Shown here one piece after another: positions 1-10,039 of a stretch of 64,000 nucleotides of DNA. Below the pieces are notes generated by a model that saw nothing but the letters and a program-made list of their open reading frames with translations, was not told the origin of the DNA and ran no database searches. Each line of letters starts with the position of its first letter. Within the stretch, counting starts at the first letter, position 1. This DNA comes from Pseudomonas sp. B21-040 (lineage in GTDB: Bacteria > Pseudomonadota > Gammaproteobacteria > Pseudomonadales > Pseudomonadaceae): contig NZ_CP087176.1 of NCBI RefSeq assembly GCF_024748695.1, positions 3,341,501 through 3,405,500 of the forward strand. The letters run 5' to 3'. The position numbers were made by a program, and so were the translations under genes.

Positions 1-797
<797 letters not shown>

Positions 798-2156
798 TTA
801 AACGCTAAGCAGCAGGAACTCGCGTTCCCAGGAACTGATCACCCGCTTGAAGTTCTCGTGTTCCGCACGCTTCACCGCGACGTATCCGCGGACAAACTTG
901 TTGCCCAGGTAACGTTCGATGGTTTCGCACTCTTCCATCTGGGTCAGGGCGTCTTCAATGGTGATCGGCAGGCGCAGGTTGCGACGTTCATAGGCGCGCC
1001 CTTGCACCGCAGCACTTGGTTCGATGCGCTCGACCATTCCCAAATAACCGCACAACAGGCTGGCGGCAATCGCCAGATAAGGGTTGGCGTCGGCGCCCGG
1101 CAAGCGGTTTTCCACGCGCATGGCATCGGGTGACGAAGTCGGCACACGCAGGCCGACAGTGCGGTTTTCTTCGCCCCACTCGACGTTGACCGGTGCCGAG
1201 GTGTCTGGCAGGAAGCGGCGGAACGAGTTCACGTTGGGCGCGAACATCGGCAGCACTTTAGGGATGTACTTTTGCAAGCCGCCGATGTGGTGCAGGAACA
1301 GCTCGCTCATGGTGCCGTCGGCATCGGCGAAGATCGGTTTGCCGGTGGCGATGTCGACCACGCTTTGGTGAATGTGCATGGCGCTGCCGGGCTCGTCGCC
1401 AATCGGCTTGGCCATGAAAGTCGCCGCGACGTTGTGCTTGAGTGCGGCCTCACGCATGGTGCGCTTGAACACGGTGATCTGGTCGGCCAGGTCCAGCGCG
1501 TCGCCGTGACGGAAGTTGATTTCCATCTGCGCCGGGCCGTCTTCGTGGATCAGCGTGTCGAGGTCCAGGCCTTGCAGTTCACACCAGTCGTAGACGTCTT
1601 CGAACAGCGGGTCGAATTCGTTGGCGGCGTCGATGGAGAAAGACTGACGACCACTTTCAGCTCGGCCCGAACGGCCCATCGGTGCTTTGAGCGGCAAGTC
1701 CGGGTCTTCGCAGCGCTGGGTCAGGTAGAACTCCATTTCCGGCGCGACAATTGGCTTCCAGCCTTTGTCGGTGTATAGCTGCAACACTTTCTTCAGCACG
1801 TTGCGCGGCGACAGTTCGATCGGGTTGCCGAACTTGTCGAAAGTGTCATGGATCACGATCGCGGTGGGCTCGATGGCCCATGGGATCACGTAAACCGCGT
1901 CGGCCACCGGCTTGCAAACCATGTCGATGTCGGCCGGGTCGAGCAGGTCGTAGTAAATGTCGTCGTCGACAAAGTCCCCGGTTACCGTTTGCAAAAGCAC
2001 ACTTTCCGGCAGGCGCATGCCTCGCTCATGCAGGAACTTGTTGGTGGGTGCAATTTTGCCGCGTGCAATGCCGGTCAAGTCGCTGACCACACATTCGACT
2101 TCGGTAATCTTGTGATCTTTCAGCCAAGTGAACAGCTGATCGAAAGGGGCATTCAT
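798..2156 (-). CDS. spuB: Glutamine synthetase family protein, probable gamma-glutamylpolyamine synthetase
   Basis: This 452-residue protein of the glutamine synthetase fold most likely joins glutamate to putrescine or a related polyamine with ATP, the first step of the gamma-glutamylation route. Metal-binding glutamates lie in APEMEFYL (138-145), followed by GPAQMEINFRHGD (207-219), the ATP and glutamate site GSAMHIHQS (257-265) and the arginine-rich segment ending NRTVGLRVP. The start at 2156 (MNAPFDQLF) is chosen because GAGGT lies just upstream; an in-frame start at 2264 adds 36 unlike-family residues. The adjacent polyamine-binding gene supports a polyamine role over ammonia assimilation. 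Pseudomonads carry several paralogues, so the exact substrate is inferred. Confidence 0.85.
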   Translation of the reverse strand: MNAPFDQLFTWLKDHKITEVECVVSDLTGIARGKIAPTNKFLHERGMRLPESVLLQTVTGDFVDDDIYYDLLDPADIDMVCKPVADAVYVIPWAIEPTAIVIHDTFDKFGNPIELSPRNVLKKVLQLYTDKGWKPIVAPEMEFYLTQRCEDPDLPLKAPMGRSGRAESGRQSFSIDAANEFDPLFEDVYDWCELQGLDLDTLIHEDGPAQMEINFRHGDALDLADQITVFKRTMREAALKHNVAATFMAKPIGDEPGSAMHIHQSVVDIATGKPIFADADGTMSELFLHHIGGLQKYIPKVLPMFAPNVNSFRRFLPDTSAPVNVEWGEENRTVGLRVPTSSPDAMRVENRLPGADANPYLAIAASLLCGYLGMVERIEPSAAVQGRAYERRNLRLPITIEDALTQMEECETIERYLGNKFVRGYVAVKRAEHENFKRVISSWEREFLLLSV

Positions 2157-2317
2157 AAAGACCTCATTATTGGTTTTATTAACGTCGGGGAGAGCGGTTT
2201 CATCCACCGGACTCTTCCCCTGTGACGCGTTGACGACTATCTTGGGCGAGCCTTGCAGTTCCATCTATCCACTTTAAGCAGCACCAAAACGCACCAAACG
2301 AGTGCGTAAGGTCACCC

Positions 2318-3226
2318 ATGTCAGCGTCCAGTCCGATACAGGTTCAAGCGTTCAACACCGAAGATGTCGCCGAGCAAATCCGCGCTACACCGGGTTGGGT
2401 CCAGCACTATCAGCAGATGTCCCCCGGGCATTTCGCCGGGCGAGTGCGCTATCTCGACTTGCACGGGGTGGAGATTTACGAAGAGCAGATGAACACCCGG
2501 GTCGAGCAGAATTTCAGCGCGCCCGAAGGTTCACTGGCGTTCTGTTTCGATCGCAGTGACAACGCGCTGTACGTGCTCAATGGCGAAAGCCGCAACATCT
2601 GGATCACCCCGGAGAACTACCAGGAAATCGCCGTGGTGTTCGGTCCCGACTTCGTTCAGCGACACGGTTTGAACGTGGCGCGGCTGGAAGGGTTGTTCAT
2701 GTCGCCGCTGAACTCGGGACAGAACGCGTTGTTCAGCCGCTGGTTGAGCGGCACGCTGACCCGACTGGCAGAAACCCTCGACCCGCCGAGCAAGGAAGCC
2801 CTGACGCAGCAGTTGCTGGAGGACTGTTTGTACATCCTCGACAACGCCTGTGTTTGTCTTGACCGGGGTGGCTTGCAGCGTCGCACCGAAGAACGCACGA
2901 TCATGAAACGCATCGGCGAGTGGGCGGCCGATACCCCGGAAGAAACCCTCAACCTGCTCGAGCTATCCCAGGTCGCCGGGGTTCCGTTGCGCCAATTGCA
3001 ACATGCCTTCAAGGCCTTCACCGGGATGACGCCGACCCACTGGTTGCGCCTGCGCCGGCTCAACAGCGCACACCGTGAATTGCTGGTCAGCACACCCAAC
3101 GACACCACCGTCGCCGAAGTCGCGATGAATTGGTCGTTCTGGCATCTGGGGCGTTTTTCCAGCAGTTACCGGGCGCTGTTCAAAGAGCTTCCGAGCGAAA
3201 CACTCAAGCGCGGCAGCCAGCGCTGA
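2318..3226 (+). CDS. AraC family transcriptional regulator
   Basis: This 302-residue protein carries an N-terminal effector or oligomerisation region (about 1-200) and a C-terminal AraC double helix-turn-helix (about 205-300). The first helix-turn-helix includes LSQVAGVPLRQLQHAFKAF and the second the VAEVAMNWSFWHLGRFSSSY segment typical of the family. It is divergent from the gamma-glutamylpolyamine synthetase gene, so control of that gene or its operon is a reasonable inference. The ATG at 2318 has AAGG a few bases upstream; a longer frame from 2302 is out of phase. Its TGA directly abuts the stop of the convergent MscS gene. The effector is unknown. Confidence 0.85.
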   Translation: MSASSPIQVQAFNTEDVAEQIRATPGWVQHYQQMSPGHFAGRVRYLDLHGVEIYEEQMNTRVEQNFSAPEGSLAFCFDRSDNALYVLNGESRNIWITPENYQEIAVVFGPDFVQRHGLNVARLEGLFMSPLNSGQNALFSRWLSGTLTRLAETLDPPSKEALTQQLLEDCLYILDNACVCLDRGGLQRRTEERTIMKRIGEWAADTPEETLNLLELSQVAGVPLRQLQHAFKAFTGMTPTHWLRLRRLNSAHRELLVSTPNDTTVAEVAMNWSFWHLGRFSSSYRALFKELPSETLKRGSQR

Positions 3227-5617
3227 TCAAGCCGGGGACGACGGTTTGGCCAGTTCAATGCCCGCCGCACCCAAACGTTTCAGAATCTCGAACAGCAAGT
3301 CGCTTTTGGTGATGCCGACAATTCTCGGGCTGGCGACGTAACCGGTCACGGTCAAGGTGATGCCGTCGGGCGACAGTTTGCTGAATCGCACATAGACCGC
3401 CGGTTTTTCGAGGATGGTTTCGTTCTCGCGATAACAGTCGTACAGCAGGTTTTGTACCTGCTCCGGGTCGATATCCAGCGGGAACATCAACTCGAGGCTC
3501 GCCACCCCTTGCGCACTGCCGCCCAGGGTGACGTTGCGCAGGTTTTGCGAGATCAATTGGGAATTGGGCACGATGACAATCGAGCGGTCGCTGAGTTGGA
3601 TTTCGGTGGCCCTGACGTTGATTCGGCGGATGTCACCTTCGACGCCGCTGATGCTGATCAGATCGCCGACCTTGACCGGACGCTCGGTCAACAGGATCAG
3701 GCCGGAGACGAAATTCTTGACGATTTCCTGCAAGCCAAAACCGATCCCCACCGACAGGGCACTGACAATCCAGGCCAGGTTGGTCCACTTGATGCCCAGT
3801 GACGACAACGTCAGCAGAATCACCAACGCATAACCGATGTTGGCGAACAGTGTGCTCAACGAGGCGCACATGCCGGGGTCCATGGCGGTTTTGGGCAGGA
3901 ACTCGTCATCCAGCCAGCGGCGAAAGGCTCGAATCAGGTACACACCGACCATCAGCGCCAGGATTGCATTGAGCAAATGGCCGGGAATGATGTTCAGCTT
4001 GCGCAAACCATCGCCGCCAAGAATGGACAGCATTTGGGTCACCAGTTGCTCGAGTGTGGTGCCAACCCCGCCGACAAACAGCGAAATGACCGCCAACAGC
4101 AGCAAGCCTGCGCGACCGGCCCCGGACAAGATAATCGACATTTGCTCAAGGCGAACATCGCCAATTCCGAGCAATTGCTTGATCGACTTCCCACTGGGCG
4201 TCTTGGGCGAAAACAGGTACTCACAGCTGTCCCTGAGCAACTGAATCAACATGTAAAAGCCTGACAAGATGACGAACCCCCAGACCAGCTCGTAGGTGAT
4301 GAACCGTGCCAGCGAGACATAGCCGATCAGCAGGGCGAACATCGAAACAACCAACGCAACAATGGTGCAGGTATAAATCAGACCGGCAACGGCGGTGCCC
4401 GTTTCAGTGGTGTCTCCTGAGGCCACCGCGAGCCGGCGCGCATGGCTGGCACGACGGAACAAGAGGACAAGAATCAACGTGACCACCAACGCGATCAGGC
4501 CCCGCCCAAAGAGTATTGCGGAGGAGCTCATGCCGGTTACGTTGGTGATCTGGGCCGCCGATACCAGTCCGAGCAAGGCTGCGGCCAACACCCTGGGATA
4601 GGGTTTGATGGCCTTTGCAACGGAGTCGGAGATAGAGGGCAGTCGCCAGGAGGGATGCTGGTTCGCCAGCAATGCCCGGCTTAAACCAGTGATCAGGACG
4701 CAGGTGTAAATGAGCCTTTCGAGCTCCTCGGCAAAGCTCTGGATCATCGGTGACAGTGGCAGTTGTCGCGTGAGCGCATAAAATAACAATTGCACTGCAC
4801 AGATGGCGGTCAACAATGTCGCCACGACTGAAGCCAGTGCCAGCGTGCTTCGACGCAATCGCCCGGCCGGTATGCGATGGATGCAAATCCAGGTCAGCCC
4901 GCGATCAGCCACTTTGCGCCCCCAGGACCAGATGGCCAGGGCGAGCATGATCAGCAGGACAGCCGACAGGCGTTCGCCGGGTTGCCAGGCGGCCGCGAGG
5001 GTGTCGCTGACCTGTTGAATGAATCCCCTGAGTCGCAGGCGATCTTCCCTGTTGGGGTGAATCAACGGCTGCCAGAACTCCAGCCCCAGGATGCTGCCGC
5101 TGCGAAGGGTGACTTCGCTTTCCAGCAGACTGCGCCGAATGCCGGCAATTTGAGTCATCAGATCGAGGGCGCTGGCTCTGAGTGCTGCCAGGGTTTGCAG
5201 GCTGAAATCGACTTTTTTCTTCTGCTCGGTCAGATCGGTTCTTTGCGTGGTGATATCCGATTTCTCTACTGCGACACCGCCGAGCGAGACGGGGCCGCTC
5301 AATACATCCAGCTGGGCTTGCAATTGCTTTTGTTCGGGAAGCAGCGCTGATTGCAGCCTGTCCACGTCATTGATAAACAACTGAACGGAATCCTGCAGGC
5401 CGAACATCATGATGACGTTATTGGCCAAGGAAACTTGCTGTTTAATCTGGTCCAGGCGCAGTTGCAGGTCTTGCAATGCGGAGGGTGACACCTCTGACGC
5501 CGCAGGGTCTGGTGTAATGACTGCAGACGCCGGAGGATCGGTGGCGGACAGCGCGGCGCCACTTTGCAGCAGCAGCGTAAGCGCGACGAAAATCGCTGAC
5601 ATCAATGCATGACGCAT
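3227..5617 (-). CDS. MscS family mechanosensitive ion channel with large periplasmic N-terminal domain
   Basis: This 796-residue inner-membrane protein belongs to the large MscS group. It has a signal peptide (about 1-24), a helical periplasmic region with long heptad-like helices (about 45-175, resembling DUF3772), many transmembrane helices from about residue 210 to 600, and a C-terminal MscS channel module. The pore and vestibule signature reads GIGFGLQEIVKNFVSGLILL followed by ERPVKVGDLISISGVEG and the IVPNSQLISQ stretch. Such channels open under membrane tension and release solutes on hypo-osmotic shock. It stands alone on this strand, and its stop codon touches that of the convergent AraC gene. 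Resemblance is closest to YbiO/MscK-like proteins. Confidence 0.9.
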   Translation of the reverse strand: MRHALMSAIFVALTLLLQSGAALSATDPPASAVITPDPAASEVSPSALQDLQLRLDQIKQQVSLANNVIMMFGLQDSVQLFINDVDRLQSALLPEQKQLQAQLDVLSGPVSLGGVAVEKSDITTQRTDLTEQKKKVDFSLQTLAALRASALDLMTQIAGIRRSLLESEVTLRSGSILGLEFWQPLIHPNREDRLRLRGFIQQVSDTLAAAWQPGERLSAVLLIMLALAIWSWGRKVADRGLTWICIHRIPAGRLRRSTLALASVVATLLTAICAVQLLFYALTRQLPLSPMIQSFAEELERLIYTCVLITGLSRALLANQHPSWRLPSISDSVAKAIKPYPRVLAAALLGLVSAAQITNVTGMSSSAILFGRGLIALVVTLILVLLFRRASHARRLAVASGDTTETGTAVAGLIYTCTIVALVVSMFALLIGYVSLARFITYELVWGFVILSGFYMLIQLLRDSCEYLFSPKTPSGKSIKQLLGIGDVRLEQMSIILSGAGRAGLLLLAVISLFVGGVGTTLEQLVTQMLSILGGDGLRKLNIIPGHLLNAILALMVGVYLIRAFRRWLDDEFLPKTAMDPGMCASLSTLFANIGYALVILLTLSSLGIKWTNLAWIVSALSVGIGFGLQEIVKNFVSGLILLTERPVKVGDLISISGVEGDIRRINVRATEIQLSDRSIVIVPNSQLISQNLRNVTLGGSAQGVASLELMFPLDIDPEQVQNLLYDCYRENETILEKPAVYVRFSKLSPDGITLTVTGYVASPRIVGITKSDLLFEILKRLGAAGIELAKPSSPA

Positions 5618-5821
5618 AGGCGTGCCCGGCCCCGTTGTGGCTCACTCAACCCTTGAGGTTAGGTCATCAGGCCAAAACGATCGAAAAGTTTCATGTTGGC
5701 CGGCCGCAACCGACCTCAATCACCCGCAGGCGGGTGTGATGGCTGATCTACACTTCAAGATGCTCAATAAAGTGCGGGGCCCGTGGTCAACGGTCTGCTC
5801 GGTGCCGCACAGGAGGTGATC

Positions 5822-6277
5822 ATGCATACGTTGTCTTCCATCAGCCTGTGTGTCGCATTGTCGGTTTCGTCAGCCCAGGGCTGGGCTGAAACCGTAGTGC
5901 CGACCAAAGGCCAGAGTTCGCAACAAACCCAGTTGGACATTAACGAGTGCCATAGCGTGGCTGCCAGTCAGACGGCGTCCACTAGCACGTCCTCTTCCGG
6001 TGGCAGGGTCAAAGGGGCGGCAGTGGGGGCCACAGCCGGGGCCGCCGCGGCTGATGTACGTGGACGTCAGCATGATGAGTTTTATGACAACGCCAACAGC
6101 GAGGTGAAGCAGGAATATCGCCAAAACCAGGCCAAAGGTGCGGCAGCGGCGGGCGTCGTGGTGGGTGGTTCGCGTCAGCGTCAGGAACGTCGGGAAAATG
6201 AGAAAACCAGTGCCTCCACCACCTCGACGGCCTATACCAGTTGCCTGCAAGGCAAGGGCTATCAGGTCAACCCTTGA
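5822..6277 (+). CDS. Secreted glycine-zipper protein of unknown function
   Basis: This 151-residue exported protein starts at 5822 after a strong AGGAGG ribosome site; the upstream in-frame ATG at 5783 lacks one and would bury the signal peptide (MHTLSSISLCVALSVSSAQG). Residues about 55-80 are rich in glycine and alanine with GAAVGATAGAAAA spacing, and a second glycine run (KGAAAAGVVVGG) follows. Together they look like the glycine-zipper segments of outer-membrane or periplasmic proteins. The tail ends in TSCLQGKGYQV, a conserved ending in such proteins. Its last 16 bases overlap the convergent DUF2955 gene. The biochemical role is unknown. Confidence 0.7.
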   Translation: MHTLSSISLCVALSVSSAQGWAETVVPTKGQSSQQTQLDINECHSVAASQTASTSTSSSGGRVKGAAVGATAGAAAADVRGRQHDEFYDNANSEVKQEYRQNQAKGAAAAGVVVGGSRQRQERRENEKTSASTTSTAYTSCLQGKGYQVNP

Positions 6278-7296
6278 GCTTGAGCTTGTGTTTGTACTGG
6301 ACGGTCAAGCAACCGAACCATCAGGTACGCGTACAACGTGACGGCCATGAACAGCCCCATGCGCACGGCGAAGGCGGTGTAGACGTCTTTGCCCAAGGCG
6401 CTGTCCTGCACTGACTGGCCCAGCAGGATAATCAACGTGATAAAGGTGTTGAGCCACAATCCCGGGCCAAACCGGCTCGGGCTCAGGGCATACAGCTTGC
6501 GCGCCAGTATCAGGCCGAACAGCAGGGTCCACAGGAAGAACATCCACAGGTGCACAAACAGGCTCAGTGCGCACCAAAACAGGATGGCCAACAAACCGCC
6601 GAGCAAGGTCGCGCCGACCAGTTCGCGACCGGCATTGCGGGCGCTGGTCGTGTTGCATTGCTGACCCAGGCCGACCGCTTTCAAAATGATCGGCAGGTAG
6701 CTCGCCGGGTCGATCATTGCCAGTAGAAATGTTGGCAAGACAATCAAGGTTGCTCGCAACGCAATCCGACTGGCTTCTTCACCTACCGGTGGTGGGGCGG
6801 CCGGGGGCGATGGCGCATTGGCAGGTTCGGGGAACATCCAATGACTGATCGCAATCACCATCACCGCCATTAACAAACCCTTGACCAGCGCGCCAATGAC
6901 CATTGCCGCCGCGTCGAACTCGGCGACGCCTGCCGACGAGATCATGGTCAGGCCCATCACCAGCAACGTCACGATCAGGTTATTGCCGCCACTGAGTCCC
7001 CAGCGGAACACCAAAAACAGGCTGACCGCGACCAGCAGTACGCCGCTTAGCGGGTAATAGCGCAGGATCGGGATGAGCAGCAGGCCGATGCCGGTGGTCA
7101 GCATCGCGACCAGTGCCAGAACGATCGCGGCCTTGAAGGGTAACGGTCGATTGACCGAGGCCAGGAGCAACAGGCACAGCACAGGCGCAAGAAACGGAAT
7201 GGGCAACGCCAGGCCGAAACTGACCGCCAGGCACAATGCCGTGCCAGTGGCCAGCCGTAAGGCACGCTGCTCCCGTGGGGTACGCTTAGTAGGCAT
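6262..7296 (-). CDS. DUF2955/FUSC-like inner-membrane protein of a tripartite efflux system
   Basis: This 344-residue polytopic membrane protein matches the DUF2955 group, a relative of the aromatic-acid exporter (FUSC/AaeB) fold. About ten hydrophobic helices are arranged as two blocks separated by a proline-rich linker near residues 158-172 (EPANAPSPPAAPPPVGEE). It is the third gene of an efflux operon after an outer-membrane NodT-type lipoprotein and an HlyD-type adaptor, whose stop codon it overlaps by 11 nt. That order implies a complete envelope-spanning exporter in which this protein is the inner-membrane pump. The substrate is not visible; small aromatic acids are typical of relatives. 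Confidence 0.8.
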   Translation of the reverse strand: MPTKRTPREQRALRLATGTALCLAVSFGLALPIPFLAPVLCLLLLASVNRPLPFKAAIVLALVAMLTTGIGLLLIPILRYYPLSGVLLVAVSLFLVFRWGLSGGNNLIVTLLVMGLTMISSAGVAEFDAAAMVIGALVKGLLMAVMVIAISHWMFPEPANAPSPPAAPPPVGEEASRIALRATLIVLPTFLLAMIDPASYLPIILKAVGLGQQCNTTSARNAGRELVGATLLGGLLAILFWCALSLFVHLWMFFLWTLLFGLILARKLYALSPSRFGPGLWLNTFITLIILLGQSVQDSALGKDVYTAFAVRMGLFMAVTLYAYLMVRLLDRPVQTQAQAQGLT

Positions 7297-8413
7297 AAGA
7301 CAGCCAGCTCATCAGGCGTAAATAGACCCGGCCAAGCGGGTTGAGCAGACTGCCTTCGCTGGTAAAGGCCATGACTTCAGCCTGCCCACCGGCACGAATG
7401 CCACCGCTGCCAAGCAGCGCGCTCATAGACTCCTGGGAAAACTCGATAATCACTGGGAACCGTTGTGCGGGGCGTAGCCAGTCCCGGCTGTTTTGAATGC
7501 CGGGCAAGGTGCCGGGCGGGGTCGGCTGTCCGACGCTGATGCCATAACCGACGCTACGTACGTGGCCCGAGTAAACTTCGCCTGGCATCGAATCGAGCAC
7601 AATGGACACCGGCGTGTCGGGCCCGACATGACCAAGGTTGTTCTCGGTCATGTCGGCCGTGATCCAGATGTCCTGAATGGTGATCAGGGTCATGACCGGG
7701 CCGCCCGCCGAGGCGAATTGCCCGACATCGGTACGCAGGTCGGTGATCAACCCTGCCGAACGCGCGCGTGTCTGCGTGTTGGACAGGTCCAGTTCGGCTT
7801 TTGACAGGGTCGTAGCGGCGCTGCGCAATTTTGCGTTGACGTCTTCGCCGCCGCCTTCCGTTTCTTTGGCACGTTCTACTTCGGCGCGGGCAGCGGCGGT
7901 TTGACTGATTGCCGCGTCGCGGGTGGTGCGTGACATTTCGAGCACGCGTACGGAGATGGTCCCCGGGTCTTCACGGTACAACCCTTCAAGGCGCTGATTC
8001 TCCTGACGTGCCTTGGTTTCATTGGCCTGTGCGGTGCGCAGAGTCGCTTGCGCCGAGGCAATCCCCGCGGTGCTGGCGCCTAATTGCCGGCGTGTTGTTT
8101 CAAGGTCGGCGCGGGCACGGTCGACGGCAATCTTGAAGGGGGCCGGGTCCACTTCGAAGAGTACGTCGCCGGCCTTGACGGTCTGATTGTTGTGGACGTT
8201 CACGCGGATCACCCGACCCGCGACCTCCGATGCCACCGGGATCACCAGCGCGCCCACGCGCGCTTGTTGCGTATACGGCGTGAAACGGTCGGCCAGCAAG
8301 TACCAGACCAGGCTCAGGATGATCAGTATCAACACCCACTTGATGCCTTTTTTAACCGGGTCGGCCGCCACCGGTTCGGCGGTGACGGGGGAGGGCTGCG
8401 AGGCTTCACTCAT
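7286..8413 (-). CDS. HlyD/EmrA family periplasmic adaptor of an efflux system
   Basis: This 375-residue membrane-fusion protein links the inner-membrane pump to the outer-membrane channel. It has one N-terminal transmembrane anchor (about 24-44), a first lipoyl half (VIPVASEVAGRVIRVNVHNNQ), a long alpha-helical hairpin (about 90-195) and a second lipoyl and beta-barrel region with DTPVSIVLDSMPGEVYSG. The start at 8413 (MSEASQP) is preferred over an in-frame ATG at 8467 because the latter runs deep into the NodT gene. It overlaps that gene by 8 nt and the DUF2955 gene by 11 nt, indicating translational coupling. Confidence 0.88.
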   Translation of the reverse strand: MSEASQPSPVTAEPVAADPVKKGIKWVLILIILSLVWYLLADRFTPYTQQARVGALVIPVASEVAGRVIRVNVHNNQTVKAGDVLFEVDPAPFKIAVDRARADLETTRRQLGASTAGIASAQATLRTAQANETKARQENQRLEGLYREDPGTISVRVLEMSRTTRDAAISQTAAARAEVERAKETEGGGEDVNAKLRSAATTLSKAELDLSNTQTRARSAGLITDLRTDVGQFASAGGPVMTLITIQDIWITADMTENNLGHVGPDTPVSIVLDSMPGEVYSGHVRSVGYGISVGQPTPPGTLPGIQNSRDWLRPAQRFPVIIEFSQESMSALLGSGGIRAGGQAEVMAFTSEGSLLNPLGRVYLRLMSWLSYAY

Positions 8414-9962
8414 GGCTAGTTTCCTTGTCAGGCAGCGGGTAAGCGGGCAGCGCGGCGTTGGGCTCATCCAGCATGTTGCCCCAATCAGTGCGTTTTTCCA
8501 TCAGCTGGCGGGTGGCCGGGTCCACACGGGGCAGGGCGGAGTACCAACCGCCGCCCAAGGCCTTGTACAGGGCGATGACATTGCTGACTGCATTACCGCG
8601 TGCGAGCAGGTAATTGTCCTGTTGTTGGAGCAACGCGCGTTGAGCGTCCAGCACCCGCTGAAAGTCAGCGTAACCTTCGCGGAATTGGACGCTGGCCAGC
8701 ACCAGCGAACGTTCGGCAGCCCCTCCGGCGTCGCGCAGGATGCGTTCGCTCTCCAGTGACTGGATCAGGCCGTTGGCCGCATCATCGGCCTCGCGTGCGG
8801 CTTGGCGTACCTTGTCGCGGTAGGCTTCGATCAACTGCTGCAACCGCGCGTCCTGGACGCGCACGTTGTTGGCGATCTGCCCGTGATCGAACACATTCCA
8901 GCGCAGACTGGGGCCACCAACCAGGTCCAGGCTGCTGGACGTGCCATGGAGCGTATCGGTCGACCAGACAATGCTGCCGAGCAGCGTCAGCGACGGATAG
9001 AAATCGCTTTCGGCCACGCCAATCAGCGCCCCTTGCGCCGCGACGTTCAGTTCAGCCGCTCGTACATCAGGTCGACGCAGCAGCAGGGTGGCGGGCACAT
9101 CTTGCAGCACGGCGCGATCAACCAGCGGGATCAGGCTTTCGTTGTCGACCACCTGTGGCAACGTGCCCGGCGGTTGCCCGATCAGCACCGCCAAGGCGTT
9201 GCGCGTACGTTGCAATTGGTCCAGCAGGCCGGGAATAGTGGCCAGCGTGCCCAAGTACTGGGTTTTGGCCTGTTGCAGATCGAGTTCAGCATCCTGGCCG
9301 CTGTTGAACAGTTTTTCGGTGATCTCGAAATTGCGTTTTTGCTGCTTGGCGTTTTCACGCGCGACGCGCAAACGGGCGTCCGTGGTGCGCAATGAAAAGT
9401 AGGCATCCGCCACCTGGGCGCGCACCAATACCAGAACGTCTTCGTAGTTGGCCTGGGCGGCAAAATAACTGGCATCGGCCGACTCGATGGCGCGACTGAA
9501 ACGCCCCCAGAAGTCGAGCTCCCAGCCGATGTCAAACGCGGCACTGTGTTGCCAGAAATTATTGTCCTTGGGGTTGTTGCCACCGTATTGGTGACGCTTG
9601 ACGTACAAGCTGTCGGCGCTGGCTTGCTGCAGTTGCGGGTACAGCCCGCTTTGCGCAATGCCCAGTTGGGCGCGGGACTCCATGACGTTCAACCCGGCGA
9701 TTCTAAGGCTGGAGTTGTAGGCATCCGCTTGCGTAATCAGTTTATCGAGCACCGGGTCGCGGAAAATGTGCCACCACTGTCGCAGATCCGGATTGGCGCC
9801 GCGTTGGCTGGATTGCTCAAGGGCAGGGGAGTCCCATGTTTTGCTCCACTCCTCAGCCGGCGGCTGGAAGTCCGGTCCCAGACGAATGCAGCCGCTCAGG
9901 CCCAGAGCTGCCAGGAGGATGAGGTGGGCCGGGCGTGTCGAAGGGGATCGGCTTGGAGGCAT
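8406..9962 (-). CDS. NodT family outer-membrane efflux lipoprotein
   Basis: This 518-residue TolC/OprM-like outer-membrane channel is the first gene of the efflux operon. An N-terminal signal ends in the lipobox LSGC, so the mature protein should be lipid-anchored. The duplicated OEP repeat follows, with stretches such as GWELDFWGRFSRAIESADAS and LLRRPDVRAAELNVAAQGAL that are conserved in NodT-type factors. The start at 9962 places the signal peptide at the end; an in-frame ATG at 9998 would add 12 residues, and neither has a strong ribosome site. The response regulator gene ends 77 nt upstream on the same strand, so co-transcription with the sensor pair is possible. Confidence 0.88.
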   Translation of the reverse strand: MPPSRSPSTRPAHLILLAALGLSGCIRLGPDFQPPAEEWSKTWDSPALEQSSQRGANPDLRQWWHIFRDPVLDKLITQADAYNSSLRIAGLNVMESRAQLGIAQSGLYPQLQQASADSLYVKRHQYGGNNPKDNNFWQHSAAFDIGWELDFWGRFSRAIESADASYFAAQANYEDVLVLVRAQVADAYFSLRTTDARLRVARENAKQQKRNFEITEKLFNSGQDAELDLQQAKTQYLGTLATIPGLLDQLQRTRNALAVLIGQPPGTLPQVVDNESLIPLVDRAVLQDVPATLLLRRPDVRAAELNVAAQGALIGVAESDFYPSLTLLGSIVWSTDTLHGTSSSLDLVGGPSLRWNVFDHGQIANNVRVQDARLQQLIEAYRDKVRQAAREADDAANGLIQSLESERILRDAGGAAERSLVLASVQFREGYADFQRVLDAQRALLQQQDNYLLARGNAVSNVIALYKALGGGWYSALPRVDPATRQLMEKRTDWGNMLDEPNAALPAYPLPDKETSHE

Positions 9963-10039
9963 TGTCCAGAGTCCAGCCAAGAAAGTTCTCTGGAGCATAG
10001 ACGCCCGAGCGCATTGTCGAGGCCGGCGTTGGCTTTTTC

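Noticed and set aside
5721..5736. Small palindrome CACCCG-CAGG-CGGGTG in the intergenic region before the glycine-zipper gene
   Set aside because: Only six-base arms, no T tract and no match to the repeats elsewhere in the window; could easily arise by chance.
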